From NCBI RefSeq assembly GCF_010537335.1, contig NZ_AP019711.1, forward strand, positions 1,674,001 through 1,738,000: a stretch of DNA of 64,000 nt, given 5' to 3'. The stretch's first letter is position 1; each line of letters starts with the position of its first letter. Below are positions 44,216 through 52,986 of this stretch, piece by piece. Made by a program: the position numbers and the translations under genes. A model generated the notes under the pieces. It was not told where the DNA came from. It did not search any database and saw nothing but the letters and a program-made list of their open reading frames with translations. Origin of the DNA: Amedibacterium intestinale (GTDB lineage: Bacteria; Bacillota_I; Bacilli_A; Erysipelotrichales; Erysipelotrichaceae).

Positions 44216-45145
44216 ATGGAAGACAAGACTTTTTTAGAAGATGATTTTACCTTTGTATCACAAGATCATGAAGTTATATTAAAAGATGAAGTTCTTCCAG
44301 AAAAGCCTTTCTGGAAAGATATTTTAAAACGTTTCTGTGAAAATAAAGGAGCCGTCATTGGAGGAATTTTTATTCTTCTTATTACTATCCTAGCTTTTGT
44401 TGTACCAATGCTATCTTCCTGGGGATTTGATGATATCAATACTTCCATTGCCAATCATACACCAGATAGCACCAACTGGTTTGGTACCGATAATTATGGA
44501 CGAGATTTATTCATTCGTGTTTGGAAAGGTGCTCGTATATCCTTATTTATTGCCTTTGCGGCGATGGTTATTGATGTATGTATCGGTATTATCTATGGTC
44601 TGGTTAGTGGATATTTTGGTGGTAAAGTAGATGTCATCATGCAAAGAATCCAGGAAATCATTAATTCTATTCCAACTCTTGTTGTACTGATTATTTTATT
44701 AACGATCATGAAAGCATCTTTATTTACTATCATTCTTGCCTTAACATTCACCGAATGGATTGGTATGGCACGTATTACCAGAGCACAGGTATTAAAGATA
44801 AAAGAAGAAGAATTTGTACTGGCATCCAGAACGATGGGTGCAGGAAGTTTTTTTATCATCTGTAAAGAAATTCTCCCCAATATTTTTGGACAATTGATCA
44901 TTATGTTTATGATGAATATTCCAAATGCTATTTTCTATGAAGCATACCTGGCATTTATTGGATTAGGCTTACCTAGACCAGAAGCTTCTTTAGGAACTTT
45001 AATCAATGATGGATTTGATTTATTCCTTATATATCCGCACATGATGCTGATTCCAGCTGCTATTTTAGCTATTTTGATGTTAAGCTTTAACTTGTTTGGA
45101 GATGGAATCCGTGATGCCTTTGACCCTACGATGAAGGAGAGATAA
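44216..45145 (+). CDS. oppC: Oligopeptide ABC transporter permease OppC
   Basis: Second membrane subunit, 309 residues. A cytosolic N-terminus of about 45 residues precedes the first helix, as in OppC. The GTDNYGRDLFIRVWKGARIS segment, the coupling EFVLASRTMGAGSFFIICKE and the ending GDGIRDAFDPTMKER are family hallmarks. It is tightly packed between oppB and oppD. Confidence 0.95.
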   Translation: MEDKTFLEDDFTFVSQDHEVILKDEVLPEKPFWKDILKRFCENKGAVIGGIFILLITILAFVVPMLSSWGFDDINTSIANHTPDSTNWFGTDNYGRDLFIRVWKGARISLFIAFAAMVIDVCIGIIYGLVSGYFGGKVDVIMQRIQEIINSIPTLVVLIILLTIMKASLFTIILALTFTEWIGMARITRAQVLKIKEEEFVLASRTMGAGSFFIICKEILPNIFGQLIIMFMMNIPNAIFYEAYLAFIGLGLPRPEASLGTLINDGFDLFLIYPHMMLIPAAILAILMLSFNLFGDGIRDAFDPTMKER

Positions 45146-45148
45146 GTT

Positions 45149-46231
45149 ATGAAAGAAAGACAACGTATCCTAAAAATCAGAAACCTGAATATATCCTTTA
45201 AGACCGATAGTGGTAAAGTGAGTGCTATTCGTGGTGTAAATCTAGACTTGTATAAAGGAGAAACCATTGCCATCGTGGGAGAATCTGGAAGTGGAAAATC
45301 CGTCACAACAAAAGCCATCATGGGAATCCTTTCAAAAAATGGAACGATTGACAGTGGTTCCATTGAATATACATGGGAAGATGAACAAACCAAAGAACTT
45401 CATAGTGTAGATTTATTACAATTAAAAGAAGCACAAATGCAAAAAGAAATTCGTGGAAGAAAGATTGCAATGGTATTCCAGGATCCTATGACTTCCCTAA
45501 ATCCTACCATGACCATTGGAAAACAAATCATGGAACCTATGATGTATCATTATGGAAAAACAAAACAAGAAGCCTATGCACAGGCAGTGGAATTGCTGGA
45601 ACTTGTAGGTATCACAGATGCAAAAAAACGTATGAAAAACTATCCGCATCAATTATCCGGTGGTATGCGACAAAGAATTGTTATTGCGATTGCCTTATCT
45701 TGTGATCCTTATGTATTGATATGTGATGAACCAACAACAGCACTGGATGTTACCATTCAGGCAAAAATCTTAGAATTGATTCAAGAGATTCAAAAGAAAA
45801 AGAACTTATCCGTTATTTATATAACACATGATCTTGGAGTTGTCGCAAAGGTTGCGGACTTTGTCAATGTCATGTATGCTGGAAAAATTATTGAAACAGG
45901 TACGATTGATGAAATCTTCTATGATCCTCGACATCCCTATACATGGGGATTATTAAGTGCTATGTCAGATTTGGATACCGATGATGATGAGCTGTATACC
46001 ATTCCAGGAACTCCTCCAAACCTTACACAGCGTATTGAAGGAGATGCATTTGCCCCTAGAAACAAATATGCATTAAAAATAGATTTTCGAAAAGAACCCC
46101 CTATGTTTGATGTACCTGGTTCTTCATCCCATAAAGTTGCCAGCTGGCTGATGCATGAAAATGCACCTCATGTAGAAATGCCTGCAGCATTAAGGAAACG
46201 ATTGGAAAAGATGCGAAAAGGAGGTATGTAA
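45149..46231 (+). CDS. oppD: Oligopeptide ABC transporter ATP-binding protein OppD
   Basis: One of the two ATPases. The 360 residues have Walker A GESGSGKSV, Q-loop FQDPMTSLNPTM, signature LSGGMRQR, Walker B VLICDEPTTALDVT and switch ITHDLGVVAKVAD. The C-terminal extension typical of OppD begins HPYTWGLLSAM. The CxxC/iron-sulfur-like cluster sometimes seen in this tail is not present. Confidence 0.95.
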   Translation: MKERQRILKIRNLNISFKTDSGKVSAIRGVNLDLYKGETIAIVGESGSGKSVTTKAIMGILSKNGTIDSGSIEYTWEDEQTKELHSVDLLQLKEAQMQKEIRGRKIAMVFQDPMTSLNPTMTIGKQIMEPMMYHYGKTKQEAYAQAVELLELVGITDAKKRMKNYPHQLSGGMRQRIVIAIALSCDPYVLICDEPTTALDVTIQAKILELIQEIQKKKNLSVIYITHDLGVVAKVADFVNVMYAGKIIETGTIDEIFYDPRHPYTWGLLSAMSDLDTDDDELYTIPGTPPNLTQRIEGDAFAPRNKYALKIDFRKEPPMFDVPGSSSHKVASWLMHENAPHVEMPAALRKRLEKMRKGGM

Positions 46232-46232
46232 A

Positions 46233-47159
46233 ATGGAAACAAAACAACCCATTTTAGAAGTAAAGAACTTAAAACAATATTTTAAGGTAAATCGTAAATT
46301 TACAGTAAAAGCTGTTGATGACATTTCTTTTTGCATCTATCCAAAAGAAACCTATGGACTTGTAGGAGAATCTGGAAGTGGAAAATCAACGACTGGAAGA
46401 AGCATCATACGTCTGTATCAGCCTACCGACGGTGAAATCTATTTTAATGGAAAAAATATATCAAAAAAAATGGATAAAGAAACAGAAAAAATGCTGCATA
46501 CAAAAATGCAGATGATTTTTCAAGATCCAATGGCTTGTTTGAATCCTAGAAGAAAGGTCATGGATATTATTGCGGAAGGTTTAGATATTCATCATGACTA
46601 TAAAACACAAGAAGAAAGAAAGGAAAAAGTGTATGAGATGCTGGAAATGGTTGGCTTATCTAAGGAACATGCCAATCGTTATCCACATCAGTTCTCTGGT
46701 GGACAGAGGCAGCGTATCGGTATTGCACGAGCATTAATTATGCATCCTGATTTGGTCATTGCAGACGAAGCTATCAGTGCGTTGGATGTGTCCATTCAGG
46801 CACAAGTCGTCAATCTAATGAAACAGATACAGAAAAAAACAGAAACAGCCATTTTGTTTATCGCCCATGATTTGAGCATGGTAAAATACATCTCCGATCG
46901 TATTGGCGTACTGCATCTGGGTCATCTGGTAGAAACAGGAACAACAGAAGAAATTTTTTCCCATCCTATTCATCCTTATACAAAAAGTCTTCTAAGTGCT
47001 ATTCCAAGCCCAAACCCAGCTGTAGAAAGACATCGTACCTCTATCCATTATGACTATGAAGCAAGCGGTATTGATTATACAGCAGGAACACAGCACCTGG
47101 TGGAAGGCAGCCACTATGTGTTATGTACAGATGAAGAATTTAAAACCTGGACGAAATAG
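46233..47159 (+). CDS. oppF: Oligopeptide ABC transporter ATP-binding protein OppF
   Basis: Second ATPase of the pair, 308 residues. Walker A is GESGSGKST, the Q-loop FQDPMACLNPRRKV, signature FSGGQRQR, Walker B LVIADEAISALDVS (alanine in place of the usual proline after DE) and switch IAHDLSMVKYISD. The HPYTKSLLSAIPSPNP tail is typical of OppF. It starts one base after oppD, and the operon ends here. Confidence 0.95.
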   Translation: METKQPILEVKNLKQYFKVNRKFTVKAVDDISFCIYPKETYGLVGESGSGKSTTGRSIIRLYQPTDGEIYFNGKNISKKMDKETEKMLHTKMQMIFQDPMACLNPRRKVMDIIAEGLDIHHDYKTQEERKEKVYEMLEMVGLSKEHANRYPHQFSGGQRQRIGIARALIMHPDLVIADEAISALDVSIQAQVVNLMKQIQKKTETAILFIAHDLSMVKYISDRIGVLHLGHLVETGTTEEIFSHPIHPYTKSLLSAIPSPNPAVERHRTSIHYDYEASGIDYTAGTQHLVEGSHYVLCTDEEFKTWTK

Positions 47160-47201
47160 TACAGTCTTGTTTCTACACTAGATTGTATAGGCGATAAGCC
47201 T

Positions 47202-47240
47202 AAAAAAGCGTATGATTCTCCATGAATTATATGCTTTTTT
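47202..47240 (+). terminator. Terminator of the opp operon
   Basis: Arms beginning AAAAAAGC (47202-47209) and ending GCTTTTTT (47233-47240), with an inner AT-rich stem. Confidence 0.85.
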
Positions 47241-47364
47241 CTTTTCCACTTGTCATAATCATTTAACAAGCAAAGATTTACCATACTTCACTTATTCTTT
47301 AGATTAAATTTAGCCTTCCTCTTTATGATGTACGTAAGAATTACTAAAAAGAGGTGATTTCAGT

Positions 47365-47649
47365 ATGAAACATAAAAATATAAAAAACATTCTATTAAAG
47401 AATTTTTTCATTCTGTTTCTTGTATGGACACTTGTTAAATTAAGCGATTATATACTTGCGAAAACCATATTAAATTCAAATATCATAGATAACATAACCA
47501 TCGACAAGTTATCAAATAGCGCCCTCACTCCAAATCAACAAAAAATTATTTTATTTATAACTATGACGATTATAATAGTAAACTTAATTATAAGAGAAAT
47601 CATTCCTTACTATGAAAGAAAAAAGAAGAATAAGAATAATTTAACATAA
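47365..47649 (+). CDS. Small membrane protein, unknown function
   Basis: Ninety-four residues with two hydrophobic helices (about 11-34 and 60-80) and a highly basic C-terminus (YYERKKKNKNNL). The start is well supported by AAAGAGGTG nine bases upstream. The asparagine/isoleucine-rich composition differs a little from the neighbours. I recognise no family. It is monocistronic, between the opp terminator and a bidirectional terminator. Confidence 0.65.
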   Translation: MKHKNIKNILLKNFFILFLVWTLVKLSDYILAKTILNSNIIDNITIDKLSNSALTPNQQKIILFITMTIIIVNLIIREIIPYYERKKKNKNNLT

Positions 47650-47700
47650 AGAGAGAAAATCTACTTGTTTCTATTGTGTAAACAAAAGAATAGACAATAC

Positions 47701-47731
47701 AAAAAGACATCTATAATAAAGGTGTCTTTTT
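47701..47731. terminator. Bidirectional terminator
   Basis: Arms AAAAAGACA (47701-47709) and TGTCTTTTT (47723-47731), placed between converging genes. Confidence 0.8.
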
Positions 47732-47773
47732 AACAAATTCCACATGCAATATTCAAATCATCTACTAACTTCA

Positions 47774-48997
47774 TTATAACTTTTCCTTTGGATAATATAC
47801 CTTCTGTTCTTCTTTTAAATCTGCTTTTGTCAAAGCATGTACGATTTCACTTGCTTCTTCTAATTCTGAAATACTTCCATCTTCTTTTAATACCCATACC
47901 GCATGAGCAGTATTCTTTCCAGAATATGGAGCATATGGTTTTTGGAATACTATATCTCGATGCACATAATAGGATGGATCATATCCCATATCCTGTACTC
48001 TTTTTCTAATGTCTTCAATTTCCTTTTCATCATGAATCGTTTCATATTCAAACAGTTTACGATCTAAAATACGTCTGCTTAAATCTTTTAAAATCTCATC
48101 TTCACTATTTCTTAAACAGGAAAAACCATACAAAGCAGCACCCTCATCCAATAAGAATAAATCCTGAATACTTGCTGCTTCTTCTTTTAAGAAAGGTACA
48201 AACATCGAAACTTCTTTTCCAAAATCTGGATGTTTTCTATATAATTCTTTCATTCTTTTAAAAATAGATGTAAGCAGGATTTCATAACTTCTGGCAACTG
48301 GATGAAGATATACTTGCCAATACATATGATAACGAGCCATAATGTAATCTTCTACACTATGAATTCCACTTTCTTTTACTACGATTTTTCCATCTTTTAC
48401 ACGTATCGTACGAAGAATTCTCTCTAAATCAAATTTTCCATAATTCGTTCCAGTAAAATAAGCATCTCGCAATAAATAATCCATACGATCGGCATCCAGC
48501 TGTCCACTTACCATTTGATTTAAACATTCTTTTGGATGGCGATATTGTATGATACTTGCGACATCTTCACTTAAATGGGGATGACAATTTTCCAGTATCT
48601 GATGAACCTCACTAGATTCTTCCATAATAATCTTTACTGTATATTCCTCATGACGAAGTTGTGAAATATTTTCAAAAGCATGAGAAAATGGACCATGTCC
48701 AATATCATGTAACAATCCTGCCAGCATAACAGTTGTTTTTTCATATTCACTTAAAGTATCATGTAATGCCTGAACCTCATTTACCATACGACGTACGATT
48801 TCATATACACCTAAAGAATGTGCAAAACGACTATGTTCCGCTGTATGATAGACTTGATAATCTCCACCCAGCTGATGAATTCTTTTTAAACGCTGCATTT
48901 CTTTCGCATTGATACAATCCCATATAACCTGTAAATCCACATGGATATACCCGTGAATAGGATCACGTAATACCTTTCTTTCCTCTGTTTTCTTCAT
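47774..48997 (-). CDS. HD domain phosphohydrolase (dGTPase-like, YwfO/SamHD1 group)
   Basis: A 407-residue HD-superfamily protein. The first histidine lies in HTAEHSRFAHSLGVYE and the HD pair in GLLHDIGHGPFSHAFE. The partner aspartate is in LDADRMDYLLRD. The opening RDPIHGYIHVD is characteristic of the bacterial YwfO-like dNTP triphosphohydrolases. Substrate preference is not readable. Its start, after GGGGAAAGGAG, lies 35 bases inside the mutT gene in another frame, so the two are translationally coupled and may both act on nucleotides. Confidence 0.87.
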   Translation of the reverse strand: MKKTEERKVLRDPIHGYIHVDLQVIWDCINAKEMQRLKRIHQLGGDYQVYHTAEHSRFAHSLGVYEIVRRMVNEVQALHDTLSEYEKTTVMLAGLLHDIGHGPFSHAFENISQLRHEEYTVKIIMEESSEVHQILENCHPHLSEDVASIIQYRHPKECLNQMVSGQLDADRMDYLLRDAYFTGTNYGKFDLERILRTIRVKDGKIVVKESGIHSVEDYIMARYHMYWQVYLHPVARSYEILLTSIFKRMKELYRKHPDFGKEVSMFVPFLKEEAASIQDLFLLDEGAALYGFSCLRNSEDEILKDLSRRILDRKLFEYETIHDEKEIEDIRKRVQDMGYDPSYYVHRDIVFQKPYAPYSGKNTAHAVWVLKEDGSISELEEASEIVHALTKADLKEEQKVYYPKEKL

Positions 48998-49394
48998 ACT
49001 CCTTTCCCCTTTCCAATGCATTTACTGCATCTAATATATCTTTATCTGCTTCTTCAAACGCATATTGATACAAATCTTTCGCTTCTACAAAGCATAGTTT
49101 ATGATGTGCATGTAAATGAATGTCACCTTTTACCCATTTGCATACATACGCACACACATGTAATATACAATCTTCTCTTACATCGTGAATGCTGCATAAT
49201 GCACCCAATACTTTTATTTCAATACCTAATTCTTCTTTAAATTCACGAATCAATGCCTCTTCTTTTGTTTCCTGATTTTCTACTTTCCCACCTGGAAACT
49301 CCCACACTCCATCATGAACATTGCTTTTTCTTTGTCCAATTAAATATCCTTTTTCTGTTTTAATAACTCCACATACAATATCTATGGTTTTCAT
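48963..49394 (-). CDS. MutT-type Nudix hydrolase ((deoxy)nucleoside triphosphate pyrophosphohydrolase)
   Basis: A 143-residue Nudix enzyme. The Nudix box GxxxxxExxxxxxxREUxEExGU is complete (GGKVENQETKEEALIREF, then KEELGIE, about 35-58). The preceding QRKSNVHDGVWEFPGG is typical of MutT-like enzymes that clear oxidised dGTP. It overlaps the HD hydrolase gene by 35 bases. It is divergent from the oxidoreductase gene. Confidence 0.9.
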   Translation of the reverse strand: MKTIDIVCGVIKTEKGYLIGQRKSNVHDGVWEFPGGKVENQETKEEALIREFKEELGIEIKVLGALCSIHDVREDCILHVCAYVCKWVKGDIHLHAHHKLCFVEAKDLYQYAFEEADKDILDAVNALERGKEYEENRGKKGIT

Positions 49395-49527
49395 GCAATC
49401 ACACTTTCCTGTTACCTGTATTTTAACACTTTTTATAAAAAGAAAACAGTATGCATATTTTTGTATATTCTTCTTATAAAAAAATATGGTATAGTATCCA
49501 TAAAGAAGAATAGATAGGAGTGATTAG

Positions 49528-50520
49528 ATGAAAGTCGCAACCATTGGTACAGGATTTATCGTTGACTGGTTTTTAAATGCTGTAAAACAAAATGAAGGAA
49601 TTTCTTGTGTTGCCATGTATTCAAGAAATGTAGAACACGCCAAAAATTTAAAAGAAAAATATGAAGTGGAAAAAGTATATACAGACCTGGATGAAATGTT
49701 GAATGATTCAGAAATTGACTGTGTATATGTTGCGTCTCCAAACAGTTTACATTTCGAACAATCTTTAAAAGCTTTGAAAGCAGGAAAACATGTTATTTGT
49801 GAAAAACCATTTACATCTACTTTAGAAGAATTTGATATATTATCAAACTATGCAAGAGAACATTCTTTATTCCTTTTTGAAGCAATTGTAACTGCACATA
49901 TGCCAAATTATTTAAAAATCAAAGAACAGATTTCTCGTTTAGGTACCATACGTATGGTACAATGCAATTTCTCACAATATTCCAGCCGCTATGATAAATT
50001 TTTAAACGGTGAAACACCAAATGTTTTCTCACCAGCTTTTTCTGGAGGAGCTTTGGCAGATATTAATATTTATAATCTTCACTTTGTCATTGGCTTATTT
50101 GGAAAACCTCTAAATGTACACTATTATCCTAATAAACATGAAAATGGTATTGATACAAGTGGAGTTGCTATTTTAGAATATCCAACTTTTAAAGCTGTCT
50201 GTGTGGGATGTAAAGATACAAGAAGCAAATGCATCTCTCAGATTCAAGGAGAAAAAGGATATATTACTTTAGAATCAGAAACAAGCAAATGTTCAAAATT
50301 CAGTGTAAACATTCAAAATACAAGTGAAGATTTAAGTGTTGAACAAAATGATGACGCATTATATTATGAAACAAAAGAATTTGTACGTATATATAATGCA
50401 AATGATTTAGAAACTTGTTATAGAAAACTGGAATATTCCAGAGTAGTTATGGAAACTTATGAAACTTTACGAAAAGATGGTGGAATTATCTTTTCTGCAG
50501 ATGCGATAAAAAGAATATAA
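49528..50520 (+). CDS. Gfo/Idh/MocA family oxidoreductase
   Basis: A 330-residue NAD(P)-dependent oxidoreductase. The N-terminal Rossmann fold shows IGTGFIVDWF (about 6-15), VASPNSLHFEQ and the family's EKPF (CEKPFTS, about 92-98). The C-terminal alpha/beta domain contains SGGALADINIYNLHFVIGLFG, where the usual catalytic D(I)GxY/H motif is represented by DINIYNLH. The physiological sugar or cyclitol substrate is unknown. AGGAGTG precedes the ATG and an extended -10 (TGGTATAGT) lies at about 49490. It is a single gene with a strong terminator. Confidence 0.88.
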   Translation: MKVATIGTGFIVDWFLNAVKQNEGISCVAMYSRNVEHAKNLKEKYEVEKVYTDLDEMLNDSEIDCVYVASPNSLHFEQSLKALKAGKHVICEKPFTSTLEEFDILSNYAREHSLFLFEAIVTAHMPNYLKIKEQISRLGTIRMVQCNFSQYSSRYDKFLNGETPNVFSPAFSGGALADINIYNLHFVIGLFGKPLNVHYYPNKHENGIDTSGVAILEYPTFKAVCVGCKDTRSKCISQIQGEKGYITLESETSKCSKFSVNIQNTSEDLSVEQNDDALYYETKEFVRIYNANDLETCYRKLEYSRVVMETYETLRKDGGIIFSADAIKRI

Positions 50521-50577
50521 TTAGGAAAGAAAAAAACATAAGAAATTTATTTTTCTATTCAAAAAACAAGATTATGT

Positions 50578-50634
50578 AAAAAGACTATGATTTTTAGAGT
50601 AAAACTAATGTTCTCTTATTTTCATAGTCTTTTT
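50578..50634 (+). terminator. Terminator of the oxidoreductase gene
   Basis: Arms AAAAAGACTATGA (50578-50590) and TCATAGTCTTTTT (50622-50634), with further T. Confidence 0.85.
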
Positions 50635-50653
50635 TTTAATTTTTCTATTTTTT

Positions 50654-50683
50654 TTGTATTTTTACCTATTTGTTTCGTATAAG
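50654..50683 (+). promoter_or_regulatory. Promoter of the second Rpn-type gene
   Basis: TTGTAT (50654-50659), 18 pyrimidine-rich bases, TATAAG (50678-50683). The 120-base leader that follows has two small hairpins: ACAGGG/CCCTGT near 50692-50713, and AAGATGA/TCATCTT near 50760-50779. Confidence 0.6.
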
Positions 50684-50814
50684 TTAGTGAACAGGGTAAT
50701 GTATGCCCTGTATATCACGATATCGGTATAGACAAACAATATTCATGTTTTTATAATGAAGATGAATATGTATCATCTTTCCGATATCCGTAAAAAAAAG
50801 AAAGGAAATAGGTG

Positions 50815-51846
50815 ATGCGTATGTCAAATCTGGATATTTTATCCAGAGATTTCTGGAAGGACAACAAACGTTTTGCGGATTTATTCAACACGGTCTTATA
50901 CGATGGGAAACAGGTCATTCTTCCTGAAAAACTGATGGAGGCAGACAGCAATCTGTCAGGAAGCATTCAGACAAAAAAGAAGGAAGATGTCTTTGTTGAA
51001 AGAAGGGCAGATCTAATTAGAAAGTTTGCAGGGGACAGTGAATATGCCATCTTCCTGCTGGAAAACCAAAGCCATATCCACTATGGGATGCCTTTGCGGG
51101 TAATGATGTACGATGCCTTAGGGTATCGTGAAGAATGTGCAAAGAAGAAAAGAGAAAACAAAAAGAATGCAGTTTATGCAAACAGGGATGAATTCCTGTC
51201 AGGGATGCGAAAAGAAGAAAGGATCCATCCTGTATTTACCCTGGTGGTGTATTATGGAGAAAAGCCATGGGATGGACCAAGAAGGCTGAAGGATATGATG
51301 GTGGATATGCCAAACTGGATGGAGAAAAGCTTCAGCGACTATTCAATGAACCTGCTGGAAATACGGTCAAGTGAACATGCATTTCAAAACGAGGATGTAA
51401 GCAGGCTTGTTTATATGATCCAGCACATCTACAGAAAACAGATAGAAGAAATGAAAAAAGAATGTGCAGATGTGTATGTAAAAAAAGATGTCATAAAGCT
51501 GGCAGGAGTTATAACAGAAAATGAAGAAATCATAAAGTATGCGGAAGAACACAAAGAAGAGGAGGTACTAAATATGTGTGAAGCAACGAAACAGTGGGAA
51601 GAGGAAATTGGAAGAAGAAACACAAACAATATCATCAACATGATGGGAGTAAGGAAAGAAGGAGAAGAAAGCCTTGCACCTGAAGAAGCAATTGAAAGAT
51701 TAAAAACAGAAGGAGAAGCAAAAGGAAAAGCTAAAGGTATTCTTGAAGGAAGGGAAAATGAAAAAATAGAAATAGCAGAGAAAATGAAGGCAGAAGGATT
51801 TGACAATGCTCTGATTGAAAAACTAACAGGAATCCTTCTACATTAG
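50815..51846 (+). CDS. Rpn-family recombination-promoting nuclease / PD-(D/E)XK transposase-like protein
   Basis: A second intact Rpn/YhgA-type protein, 343 residues, of a different subtype from the copy at 3803. The probable catalytic residues are D66 in RRADL and E83 with Q85 in LLENQS. The middle (FTLVVYYGEKPWDGP, about 142-156) is typical of the group. The C-terminus has a short Gly/Lys/Glu repeat (GEAKGKAKGILEGR) and the ending LTGILLH seen in the other copy. Starts at GTG 50812, ATG 50815 or ATG 50821 are possible; AAAGG eight bases upstream favours 50815. It has its own promoter and a terminator shared in sequence with the other copy. Nuclease activity is inferred from the family. Confidence 0.85.
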   Translation: MRMSNLDILSRDFWKDNKRFADLFNTVLYDGKQVILPEKLMEADSNLSGSIQTKKKEDVFVERRADLIRKFAGDSEYAIFLLENQSHIHYGMPLRVMMYDALGYREECAKKKRENKKNAVYANRDEFLSGMRKEERIHPVFTLVVYYGEKPWDGPRRLKDMMVDMPNWMEKSFSDYSMNLLEIRSSEHAFQNEDVSRLVYMIQHIYRKQIEEMKKECADVYVKKDVIKLAGVITENEEIIKYAEEHKEEEVLNMCEATKQWEEEIGRRNTNNIINMMGVRKEGEESLAPEEAIERLKTEGEAKGKAKGILEGRENEKIEIAEKMKAEGFDNALIEKLTGILLH

Positions 51847-51857
51847 AGTTACATACA

Positions 51858-51899
51858 GAAGCCTCTTTGTGTATATTCACATGAAGAGGTTTCATTTTA
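51858..51899 (+). terminator. Terminator of the second Rpn-type gene
   Basis: CCTCTT (51862-51867) pairs with AAGAGG (51884-51889), extended by GAA/TTC, followed by ATTTTAA. It matches the terminator after the first Rpn gene. Confidence 0.75.
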
Positions 51900-52015
51900 A
51901 GTATGGTAAATACAAAATAAAATAGGTTTTACCAAGAACATTTTAACACAAACAACATTCAATAACTTGAATAAAATACAACATTAAGACGAAGAAAATT
52001 GATTTTCATTAAATC

Positions 52016-52056
52016 AAAAAGATTATCTGATAAATATATGAACAGATAATCTTTTT
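52016..52056. terminator. Bidirectional terminator, 3' of luxS
   Basis: Arms AAAAAGATTATCTG (52016-52029) and CAGATAATCTTTTT (52043-52056). Confidence 0.85.
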
Positions 52057-52083
52057 GTTATACAAATCTATGCTAGTTTTCTT

Positions 52084-52554
52084 TTAATCTGCCTGTGGAT
52101 ATACCAATTGTTCTTCACTCCACTCTTTTATTACTTCTCTATAGCTTCTTGCATACTGTTTTGCTTTCTCTAGATCATGATCCAAATAGTTTCCACATTC
52201 TCTAGATTCCTGTGCACCTGGAATTTCACCTTCAAAATTCGCTATGAAATCCATTGTCTCTTGTACAAGCTTAATTGCTTCTGTTTTTGACATATCATCT
52301 CTTGTCAAAAAGTAAAAACCTGTTCGACATCCCATTGGACCTGCATAAACAATACTTTCATCCCATTTTGAATTACGAACATATGTTGCGAATAAATGTT
52401 CAAATGTATGCAAACCATCATTATCTAAATATACTCCATTATTGGGTATTACCATACGCAAATCATACGTTATGACATCTCCATCTACACGAGATACATA
52501 CATACCTTCTTTTAAAATATCGTGATCAATACAAAAACTTGTAATTTTATTCAT
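52084..52554 (-). CDS. luxS: S-ribosylhomocysteine lyase
   Basis: LuxS splits S-ribosylhomocysteine into homocysteine and the AI-2 precursor DPD, in the activated methyl cycle. The 156 residues have the metal motif HTFEH (H49, E52, H53), the catalytic cysteine C76 in PMGCRTGF and the third metal ligand C120 in SRECGNYL. Length and motifs are complete, so the enzyme should be active. No pfs or metK lies beside it. It follows a small unknown gene by 12 bases. Confidence 0.96.
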   Translation of the reverse strand: MNKITSFCIDHDILKEGMYVSRVDGDVITYDLRMVIPNNGVYLDNDGLHTFEHLFATYVRNSKWDESIVYAGPMGCRTGFYFLTRDDMSKTEAIKLVQETMDFIANFEGEIPGAQESRECGNYLDHDLEKAKQYARSYREVIKEWSEEQLVYPQAD

Positions 52555-52566
52555 AAATTCTCTCCT

Positions 52567-52836
52567 TCAATATATATGTCTTCTTCCTATATTCAAATTA
52601 TCTACATAATAACGAATCACTAGATTTTCTGAATATAGTTTTTTAGGTGTTATTAGAAAAGTATCGCCTTCCAGCATCATGGAGAGCATCGCCTTGTTAC
52701 AAACTTCAAGATTTTTATCTTTATAGATAGCCAGCAGTTCTTTAGCCGTTATATCAATATATAACCATTTCTTAAAACTCGCTTCCTGCTTCATTTTTAA
52801 CAGATGACTTTGATAACGTAAATAAAGTTCCTCCAT
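52567..52836 (-). CDS. Small protein of unknown function, upstream of luxS
   Basis: Eighty-nine residues, soluble, with a mixed helix-strand look (MEELYLRYQSHLLKMK, then a LYIDITAKELLAIY stretch). No motif or signal peptide is visible and I do not recognise the family. It lies 12 bases upstream of luxS on the same strand and must share its transcript; the ribosome site is a run of AGAAAAGAGGG. A role near the methyl cycle or AI-2 is only suggested by position. Confidence 0.6.
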   Translation of the reverse strand: MEELYLRYQSHLLKMKQEASFKKWLYIDITAKELLAIYKDKNLEVCNKAMLSMMLEGDTFLITPKKLYSENLVIRYYVDNLNIGRRHIY

Positions 52837-52933
52837 AATACCCTCTTTTCTTTCTTTATTTTAACATTTATCTGTCCTATAGAAAAGATAAGATAAACAC
52901 ATCATCAAATCTTTTTAGAATGAAATTATAAAT

Positions 52934-52962
52934 TTGACATTTTCTTTCGAAGAATTTACAAT
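52934..52962 (+). promoter_or_regulatory. Promoter of the NSS transporter gene
   Basis: TTGACA (52934-52939), 17 bases, TACAAT (52957-52962), 25 bases before the ATG at 52987; GGGAG lies in between. Confidence 0.8.
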
Positions 52963-52986
52963 ATTTTCATAAGGGAGTGTAAATTT

